Source: Malassezia japonica (Eukaryota; Basidiomycota; Malasseziomycetes; Malasseziales; Malasseziaceae). From it: a stretch of DNA of 64,000 bases. The stretch covers positions 620,001 to 684,000 of the forward strand of contig NC_083372.1 in assembly GCF_029542785.1 (NCBI RefSeq), written 5' to 3'. The notes below the pieces were generated by a model, which worked only from the letters and a program-made list of their open reading frames with translations, searched no databases and was not told the DNA's origin. Shown one piece after another: positions 42,032 through 49,852 of the stretch. The stretch's first letter is position 1. The number at the start of each line of letters is the position of its first letter. A program made the position numbers and the translations under genes.

Positions 42032-43503
42032 TCACTTTCTTCTCTCTTCGCTGACTAATTCATTTTCGGTTCCACAGCGGCCCAGTAAGCCGAGCCGTGC
42101 ATGGACCGCAGCCGGAAGGTGCGGGGATTCCGGTCGCTGCGCAAAGCGTGCAGCAATGGTGCGGACCTGCGCGTAGACCCATTCGTCACTAGGACGGAGA
42201 GACGACTGTGTCAGGAGGACGACGTACCGCGCACGAGGGGTGCTGGACGTTGTGCAGCACCATGTGCCAGAAACCGTCCCAGGCCCACCCCGCATCCTGC
42301 TGGACAATATCTTGGACGAGGCGCACAAACTCGGGCTCCCAGTCGGTAGGATTGGAGGTGCGCAGCATGTCGCGCACGTCGTCGAGGGCGGAAGCGACGT
42401 CGTCGGTCTGTGTCAGAAAACCGACGCACCTCGTCCTCCATAGCGTTGTACATGCTCACGATATTCACCGAGTTGCACCAGTTGTGGTTCAGCTGCGTAA
42501 GAGGAGCGACGTACGCTCAGGCAGTCGGTCAGGTTCTCCACCTCGTGGTACCAGTTGGAAGGGACAAAGATCGTCTGGCCGGGCTGCGTGAGTCGGCGAT
42601 CGTACCTCTTGCTCGACCGTATAGACGCGCACGCGCACGTCGTCCCAGCCGGGCCACCCGTCGCGCCCGTCGCGGTAGTGCCCTAGGCGCCCGGCGGCAC
42701 GCCGCGCCTCCATCTCGGCGAACGACGGGGCGATTTCGGACGTGCGCTGGTCGGGGAAGCCTGCATAAGTCGCGCAACGTACGGCGTAAGAGGGGCGCAT
42801 CTTCGGGTGCAAAGAGGCGCCAGCGCTTGCGTCCGGCAATGTTGGTCGACCACGAGTAGGAGGTATCTGCGTGAGGAACGAGACGTACAAACTGTGTCAG
42901 GCAAGCGACATACCATCGCGATGCAGCGGCGTGCTCGAATGTGCGGTGCCGGCATAGCAGAAGCGGAAATCGTCATTAGTGAGGTCGGTGTGGGGGTCGG
43001 ACACGAGCCACGCGTCGGGGGTATACGCGTACGCATCGCTCGGCGCGGCCGGCGGCGTCACGTTGTTCATCCAGTCATCGGCAAAGACAAACGGGGTGCG
43101 GTATGGCATGCGGCGCGCAAGCGTATCGTCCGCCTGCCGTGCGCGCGCGTCGGTACGTGCCGTGCGTACCAAGTGCCAGTCCTTGATGTAGGCCGTCTGG
43201 GACGAGTGCTGGATACGCTGCACCGCGTCACGCAGCGCCATATCCTCGCGCTTCGCCGCCTCGCCCTCGCCAATGACGACCGGCACGCTGTGGTCGCCGT
43301 AGCGCTCGGAAAGGGCCTCCCAATCCACGGCACCGTCGCGGACCAGGTCCTTATACGCCGGCCAGTCCCGCACGAGCGCCGCCGGAAAAAGTACCGGGCG
43401 ATTCGGCAGCAGGTACTCGTTCTGTATCAGACCTATTACATACGAGAAATACCTCGTAGCTCGGCACGCTGTCCAGGACAGGGATCGTGCGAAGCGCGGC
43501 CAT
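42032..43503 (-). CDS. JmjC-domain oxygenase, JMJD4-like, nine exons with a 3-nt microexon
   Basis: 2-oxoglutarate/Fe(II) oxygenase of the JMJD4 type, which in animals hydroxylates the translation factor eRF1. Exons on the minus strand: 43503-43444, 43421-42914, 42891-42889, 42866-42783, 42760-42606, 42583-42515, 42492-42430, 42407-42228 and 42205-42032, 431 residues. All eight introns are 22 nt. Splicing rebuilds SYEVFLNEYLLPNRPVLF, DDFRFCYAGTAHSSTPLHRD, VYTSYSWSTNIAGRKRW, PGQTIFVPSNWYHEVENLTD and LSLNHNWCN. The iron ligands are H187, D189 and H296, and all are present. The 3-nt exon supplies parts of Val190 and Tyr191. The gene ends 37 bp upstream of where the thioesterase gene's coding ends, both on the minus strand. 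Confidence 0.85.
42889..42891 (-). other. Putative 3-nt microexon (TTT) of the JmjC gene
   Basis: Three bases lie between two complete 22-nt GT...AG introns (42892-42913 and 42867-42888), each with a branch-like motif (CTGAC, CTCAC). Including them gives HRD-VYT-SYSWS, the D-to-SWS spacing of JMJD4 proteins. Skipping them by a single 47-nt intron keeps the frame but loses one residue. Confidence 0.65.
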
Positions 43504-43540
43504 GCTACGATGTGGAGGTGCCGGAAAGGGCACAAGACGA

Positions 43541-44651
43541 CTACAGCTTGGATTCTTTGTACCGGAACACGCCCTCTTGGATCTGGGTGAGTAGGGCGAC
43601 GTACCGCAGTAGCAATAAGCACGCCGTCGCTGCGGTAGATGCGGCCGAGAACAAGAGCACGTCCGTTACTTGCGGACTGGTTTTCGATCTGGGTGAGTAA
43701 GTGCACGTACCACCATCAAGAGCCAGTCGTTCATATGGAACGAGTTGTGGAACCACATGGTGTGGTCGAGGCTCGCCATCATGGTCACTCTTCCCTTGTC
43801 AATATTCGCCTGCATGTTACCCAGAAGGAATTGGCTGTGTGAGCGGGGCGACGTACTCGATGTGGAAGCCCAGCGCAGCCCGCTGGTAGTTGTCCGAGCC
43901 CTCGCACGGTCCCTTGGAACGCATCCAGTACGCGAGGGTCGTGCCGAATTGGATGACACCGGTCTTGGTATACATGGTCGGCACAGCAGGACGGAATTCC
44001 ACTGGGAGCCACATCTGGTCGTTGTGGGCCTTTACCAGCAGCGGATACATGGCGTGGTCCTTGGGCAAATTCTTCAGGCCCCATTCGACACGGCTCGTGC
44101 CCGGAGGGCACATCTCGGGCAGCAGAACGTGTTTCGGGATATTGCTGTGGCCGTCCGGCACGGTGTGCATCAGCTTAAAATCGCCGGAAGCGCTGATGAC
44201 CGGCGGGGGTGCGTAGTACTGCGGCTGATTCGGCTCCGGAATCTGGAAGGACATGGATGCCGTAAAAATGAAACGGTCCCCCTGCCACGCGTCCACGCGG
44301 CGCGTGAGGTACGAGCGGCCGTCACGCAACTTCGCGACGCGGAACTGGATTTTTTCGAGCTTTCCGGGGCTCAAAAACTTGCCGTGCGTTTCCTGCGTCA
44401 GCCCTAAAAGGTACGCACATTCAGCTCAAACTCTGGTGGAACCGTCTTGATCGACGCATTCATCGACTGCGCGATCAAAAGACCGCCAAAGACGGAGCGG
44501 CCGGCAACAGGGCGGTACGAAGTCTGGGTGAGCCACGTCGACCTACGTTGGACATGCTCTCAAAGAGAAGGGGCCCGATCTCCACCACTTCTGTGAGGTC
44601 CCGAAGGCGCTGGTCCCATTGCTGGGGCGCAAGGTCCTCGCTGTCGCTCAT
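43541..44651 (-). CDS. TES1: Peroxisomal acyl-CoA thioesterase (TesB / ACOT8 family)
   Basis: Hydrolyses acyl-CoAs during peroxisomal fatty-acid oxidation. Six exons: 44651-44547, 44523-44419, 44392-43857, 43834-43711, 43688-43605 and 43582-43541, 331 residues. Introns are 23, 26, 22, 22 and 22 nt. Two hotdog domains: SYRPVAGRSVFGGLLIAQSM with LRDGRSYLTRRVDAWQGDRF, then MMASLDHTMWFHNSFHMNDW with GRALVLGRIYRSDGVLIATA. The C-terminal residues are SKL, a textbook PTS1 peroxisome signal that appears only after correct splicing of the last intron, which supports the gene model. It diverges from SLY1 across 134 bp. Confidence 0.92.
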
Positions 44652-44745
44652 GATGGGTCTTGGCACTACGCTAATTCCGCAAGGCACCTTTTCCCCACGC
44701 GGCCGGCCGGCTCAATCACCGGCTGCTGACAAATGGATTCTCCTC

Positions 44746-44751
44746 CACGTG
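44746..44751. promoter_or_regulatory. CACGTG between TES1 and SLY1
   Basis: CACGTG 35 bp upstream of the SLY1 ATG in the 134-bp divergent gap. Confidence 0.4.
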
Positions 44752-44785
44752 GCCGACCCGTCGCGCGGCGTTCCAGAGCGCGAGG

Positions 44786-46916
44786 ATGGCATCGGCTGGC
44801 GCAGCAGGCGCGGCCCCAGGCGCAGTGCCATACAGTGGCGCGGGAGCGAAGGAGACGACGGGTGTGCTGCGTAATGCACAGTTCCGGTCGCTCGTCTCGC
44901 TCCTGAACTTTAACGACCCCAACTTTTCGCACATGGGGCCCAGCAAGAGCACGGGCGAGGAGGAAGGAGCGACGAGTCTCCCCAAGGCCCCGCCCGTGTG
45001 GAAGGTGCTGGTGATGGACCAGACGAGCACGGATATTCTTTCTACTTCGCTGCGTGTGCAGGACCTACGCGAGAACGGCGTGACGCTCCATCTGTACGTC
45101 CCACCGCTGACCCAGGCAATTGCATTCCGAGCGCCCGGCGCTCCCAGACGTGCCGGCCGTTTACTTTGTCTCGCCCACGAGCGAAAACATTGCGCGGGTC
45201 GCCAAGGATGTCGGCGCGCGTCTGTACGAGTCGACCTACGTAAACTTTACCTCGGCACTGCCCAAGCCGCTCCTGGACGAGTTCGCGCAGCAGGTCGCGC
45301 GCAGCGGCAACGGCGCACAGGTGCGCCAAGTATACGACCAGTTCCTCGACTTTATCGTGCTCCAGCCGAGCCTGTTCCAGCTCCTTCCCCGCTCGCGGGC
45401 GCCGGCGGTGCGCGGCGCGGCGCCGGAGCGGGTGCCGACGACCTACGAGCGCCTGCACCACCCTGGTCTGGGCCAGGAGCAGGTCGAGGCAGAGACGGAC
45501 CGCATCGCCGGCGGCCTGCTCTCGATGCTTGCGACGATCGGCACCGTGCCGATCATCCGCGCACCCCGGGGCAGCGCCGCCGAGCTGGTCGCGCGCAAGC
45601 TCGAGGCCAAGCTGCGCGAGCAGACGGCCGGCTCGCGGAGTGCGACCGGCCTCTTTGCGCCCGGAAGTGCGGGTGCTGCGGCCTGGAACCATACCCGTCC
45701 GGTGCTTGTGCTGCTGGACCGCAACGTCGACCTGGTCCCGATGATTGCGCATTCCTGGACCTACCAGGCGCTGGTGCACGACGTACTGGACACCAAGCTG
45801 AACCGTGTCACGGTCCAGGACCCCGAGAAGCCGACGGCGGCCAAGCGCTCCTACGATCTGGACGCCAAAGACTACTTCTGGGCGAAGAACGCGGACCTGC
45901 CCTTCCCCCATGTTGCGGAGGACATCGACGCGGAGCTGAACAGCTACCGCACCGAGGCGAACGAGATCATGCGGTCGACCGGCATCAGCAGCATGGACGA
46001 GGTCGGGCAGCTCGACGCGTCGTCGAACGCGTCGCACCTCAAGGCGGCGGTCACCGCTCTGCCGAAGCTCACCGCACGCAAGCAGACGATCGACGCGCAC
46101 ATGAACATCGCGACGGCGCTTCTCCAGGGCATCAAGACGCGCGGCCTCGACGAGCTCTACCAGCTGGAAGAGGCGATCGCGCGCCAGTCGAAAGGCGCCA
46201 TCATGGACGCGATCAAAAACCCCGAGATGCAGAACCCCGAGGACAAGCTGCGCCTCTTTTTGATCTACTACCTCTCTACGCCGAGCACCGCGCTGACCCC
46301 CAAGGACGTCGAGGAGTTTGAAAGCGTGCTCCGGGAGCAGGGCGCCGACCTCGCGGCGCTCGTCTACGCGAAAAAGGTGCGCGAGCTCACTCGCTTCTCG
46401 CTCGCGGCCACCGCGCCGCAGCCGATGCCGGGCAGCGGCGGCGAGCTGTTCAAGGGCTTCAGCTCGCTGGGCAGCCGCCTCACGGACCGCCTCAAGGACT
46501 CGCGCCTCGAGAATCTCGTCGCGGGCGTCAAGAACTTTTTGCCGGCGCAAAAGGACTTTACCGTGACGCGCCTTGTGGCCTCGATCATGGACCCCGCCGC
46601 AAGCAACGCGCAGGCGCTCCAGGAGACCGACGACTACTTGTACATCGACCCGCGGCAGCCACGTGGACGGGGCACGGCCATGGCGCCGGGCGGCGCCAAG
46701 GCGCGCCAGCCGTTTGCGCATGCGATCGTGTTTGTGGTCGGCGGAGGTGGCCATGTCGAGTACGCCAACCTCCAGGAATACGTCACGCGATCTGCTGCCG
46801 CGAACGGCGGCGTGGCCCCGGGCACCAGCAGCCCGAAGCAGATCACCTACGGCAGCACCGAGATTCTCACCCCGGCGGCCTTCCTCCACTCCTTGGCCGC
46901 CTTGGGCCGTATGTAG
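44786..46916 (+). CDS. SLY1: Sec1/Munc18 protein SLY1
   Basis: SM protein that promotes SNARE assembly in ER-Golgi transport by binding Sed5. Exons 44786-45093 and 45116-46916 give 702 residues; the single intron is 22 nt. Splicing joins GVTLHL to [20 protein letters not shown]. Other family motifs: [54 protein letters not shown] with [12 protein letters not shown], and near the C-terminus [20 protein letters not shown]. Length fits the family (yeast Sly1 is 666 residues). Confidence 0.95.
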
Positions 46917-46991
46917 AAAGCGCGAAATAGGGCCAATTGAGCCATTTACGTCAGCAGGCCTGTGCGAGGCCGTGCGCTTCCTCTGACAACG

Positions 46992-47619
46992 ATGGCCGGT
47001 TCTGACGAGAAGATCAACGTGCTGTTCTGCTGCCTCGGCAACATCTGCCGTAGCCCCATGGCAGAGGCGGTGTTTGCGGAGTACGTCAAGCGCAGCCATG
47101 TCCAGGACAAGTTTGGCGTGATCGACTCGTGCGGCACGGCGGACTACCACGAGGGCGAGGAGCCCGACCTGCGCACGACCAAGATCTGCAAGGAGAACAA
47201 CATCCCGATCAACTCGCTTGCGCGCGGTGTCAAGCCGGCCGACTTTAATAAGTTTGACTACATCTTTGGCATGGAGTAGGTGCACGGCGTGGAGGCTTAC
47301 CCAGCTCGAACAACATCAAGAACCTCAAGTCGATGCAGCCCAAGGGGTCCAAGGCACGGTACGTACTCGGTAGCTCACCCCAGGATCATGCTCTTTTCCG
47401 AATTGTACGTACTTTTAGCGAGGCTCATGGCAGCGATGACAAGCAGACGATCTACGATCCTTATTTTGTACGTTGTAATCACGCTCACACCAGCTCGGCG
47501 ACGGTGCCTTTTTTACTGTATTTGACCAATGCGAGCGGTAGGTCGCGTTGCATTACTGACGCAGCTATTCGCAGGCCTTCCTCGCCGCCCTGAAGCTCGC
47601 GCCGCCGGCCCAATTGTAA
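46992..47619 (+). CDS. LTP1: Low-molecular-weight protein tyrosine phosphatase
   Basis: Acid-phosphatase-type small tyrosine phosphatase. Six exons: 46992-47275, 47305-47358, 47384-47404, 47434-47467, 47494-47537 and 47565-47619, 163 residues. Introns are 29, 25, 29, 26 and 27 nt. The P-loop CCLGNICRSPMAEAVF holds the catalytic Cys and Arg near the N-terminus (CxxxxxR). SNNIKNLKSMQPKGSKARIM and DDKQTIYDPYF restore the DP general-acid loop. The C-terminus is FDQCERYSQAFLAALKL. The 3' half is chopped into exons of 21-55 nt, so an annotation built only from open frames would stop at 47279 and miss the acid loop. Confidence 0.92.
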
Positions 47620-47638
47620 GGGCCGCGAGCCGATCGGC

Positions 47639-47644
47639 CACGTG
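47639..47644. promoter_or_regulatory. CACGTG upstream of MDJ1
   Basis: CACGTG 20 bp after the LTP1 stop and 121 bp before the MDJ1 ATG. Confidence 0.4.
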
Positions 47645-47764
47645 GGAAATCGGAGCGACCCTTGCCAATAGAAAGAATCTTCCAGAGGGTGGTCCGAGGC
47701 GAACCGGAATTTCCATCGCAAAGCCTTAAACGGTGCTGCCCTTGTGCTGTACCCCTCCTTTTTC

Positions 47765-49359
47765 ATGCCCGGATCCCTACTCGGCCAACGTAGCACAGGG
47801 AGTGTTGGGAAGGCGTCGGCGAGCCTCAGGGCTCTTCCCCGTGCGTCTACATCCCAGCACGCGCCCACGCCAGCCAACGCACACGCACTTACCACCCTTG
47901 CGCCACCCGCGCGCACACGCAGCCGGAAGGATGCGCTCGCCGCCCAGCGTGCGTCTGCGCTGCGCAGCAGCATTCGCCTGTTCAGCGCGAGCAACGCCTG
48001 CGCAAACGTGCCCAAGGACCCTTACGGCACGCTCGGCGTCAAGAAGGACGCATCCACCAAGGATATCAAGGCTGCGTACTACCAGGTACGTCGCCACGCC
48101 CACTGACCCAGCTTGCGAAAAAGTTCCACCCGGATACCAATAAAGAGCCAGGTGCCAAGGAAAAGTTTGTCGACATCCAGGCCGCCTACGACCTCCTGAG
48201 CGACGACAAGAAGCGCACCGCTTTTGACCAATTCGGCACCACGGATGGCTCGGATCCCGGCGCGCACGGCTTCAATCCATTCGGTGGCGGCTCGCCGTTC
48301 GGCGCGGGCGGCTTCGGTGGCGCGGGCTTTGGCGGCTTCCACTCGGCAGGCAGCGCCGAGTCCATCTTTGAGTCGCTTTTTGGTGGCGCATTCGGCGGCG
48401 GCGGCGCGCGCTCGACCCGCGGCGGATTCGGCGGCGCCGACATGCGCGGCGAAGACATCGATACCGCGGTCAACATCTCGTTCGAAGAGGCGTGCAAAGG
48501 CACGACGCGCACCGTCACAGTGAACCAGGTCGAGCGCTGCGATCCCTGCACCGGCTCGGGCTTGAAGCCAGAGGCAAAGCGCACGACGTGCGAGGTGTGC
48601 CACGGAACCGGCACGCGCACGTTTGTCATCCAGGGCGGTTTCCAGATGGCCAGTACGTGCCCTGCGTGCAGTGGCACTGGCTCTAAGGTCGCTGCAGGCG
48701 ACGAATGCAACTCGTGTGCCGGCGCGGGCCGCGTCAAGGCCAAGCGCTCGATGACCATCAACATCCCAGCCGGTGTTGATGACGGCTACCGCATCCGCCA
48801 GGAAGGCGCAGGCGATGCGCCGCTGATGGGCGACGGGCCGCCGGGCTCGCTGTACGTTCGCATCAATGTCGCGCCGAGCCGCACCTGGCGCCGCCAGGGC
48901 ACCAACCTCTTTTACCCGGCACAAATTCCCTTCTACACTGCTGTGCTGGGTGGAAAAGTCCGCGTACCTACGCTTAACGGCGAGGTGGATGTCCGCGTTC
49001 CTCCTGGCACGCAGGTCGGCGAGGAGATGGTGCTCCGTGGCCGCGGTGTGCCTCGCCTGAACGGACGCAAGAACTATGAATCGAACGGTGACCTGATGGT
49101 CCAGTTCGATGTAACGATACCGAGGTACGTTTCACGTAATCGATACGCTAACACTAGGTCGCTTACCAAGCGGCAAAAGGAGCTGCTGCAGGCCTTTGCG
49201 GACGACGTGGAAGGCGTCTCGCGTCCTGTGACCGAGGCGCTCAAGTCCAAGACGGACAAGCAGGACAAGTCCGAGAAGAAGCCTGAACCAAGTGCTTCGG
49301 ACAAGAAGAACGAGTCGGATGACAAGACCAAGGAGAGCAAAGACGATGGTGCGTCCTGA
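47765..49359 (+). CDS. MDJ1: Mitochondrial DnaJ chaperone MDJ1
   Basis: Hsp40 co-chaperone of mitochondrial Hsp70. Exons 47765-48085, 48112-49124 and 49158-49359 give 511 residues. The first about 85 residues are Arg/Ser/Ala-rich (presequence). The J domain begins [20 protein letters not shown], and HPD is in [12 protein letters not shown] Gly/Phe-rich segment follows, then four zinc-finger repeats ([32 protein letters not shown]). The C-terminal substrate-binding domain includes [20 protein letters not shown]. Introns are 26 and 33 nt. The 33-nt one has no stop and is a multiple of three, so retention would add 11 residues before [10 protein letters not shown]. Confidence 0.95.
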
Positions 49360-49611
49360 GTTGGGCCGCCCGGTGCGCTGGGCGGTCCCAGGTTGCGAAG
49401 AGCCATTGACATTGATTTCTCTAGGCTCAATCGCACGTATGTTTGGACGTGCCTGGAACTGGTTCACTGGCAAAGAGTGACCCTGTATGTAGCTATCCCA
49501 TATCCCAAACGATGTTTCTATGAACGGCTGGTCAGGGTTGGGTGCACGGCGTGGAGGCCTCGTCATGCAGGGCGGTTAAATATGCAAATTACACATCCCC
49601 ATTTCAACCGC

Positions 49612-49693
49612 GCGCCAATGGTTTAGTGGTAAAATACAGCTTTGCCATCCCAAAGATGTAGCTGTGCCGGGGGTTCGATTCCCCCTTGGCGCA
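49612..49693 (+). tRNA. tRNA-Gly (anticodon GCC) with an 11-nt intron
   Basis: The acceptor stem GCGCCAA pairs fully with TTGGCGC, discriminator A at 49693. Box A is TGGTTTAGTGG; box B is GGTTCGATTCC within the T arm GGGGG/CCCCC. The anticodon stem CAGCT/AGCTG encloses TTGCCA, an 11-base insertion at 49648-49658 and T. This places GCC at 34-36 and the intron one base after the anticodon, the standard nuclear tRNA intron site. The mature tRNA is 71 nt before CCA addition. The 252 bp between MDJ1 and this gene hold nothing else I recognise. Confidence 0.93.
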
Positions 49694-49694
49694 C

Positions 49695-49700
49695 TTTTTT
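49695..49700 (+). terminator. RNA polymerase III T-run terminator
   Basis: Six T residues one base after the tRNA 3' end, the usual Pol III stop. Confidence 0.85.
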
Positions 49701-49852
49701 GCTCTTCGCTCCAGCGTCTCGGCTGTGTTTGGGGCATGTCCAGGGGGTCACTGGGCCTGGTTGGGGGCAAACTCTATTTTGGATGCACACGCTGCCTGAT
49801 CCACTTCCATACCATACAAATAGATATTCATTGGAGCGATACACTATGCGTA

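Noticed and set aside
42867..42913. A single 47-nt intron instead of two 22-nt introns and a microexon in the JmjC gene
   Set aside because: Kept as an alternative but disfavoured. It shortens the motif between D189 and SWS by one residue relative to JMJD4 proteins, and it contains an internal AG|TTT|GTACGT with a complete second intron signature.
43422..43452. A 31-nt first intron for the JmjC gene starting at an upstream GTATTT
   Set aside because: The 22-nt version with GTATGT donor fits the length class and gives SYEVFLNEYLLPNRP, closer to the family spacing.
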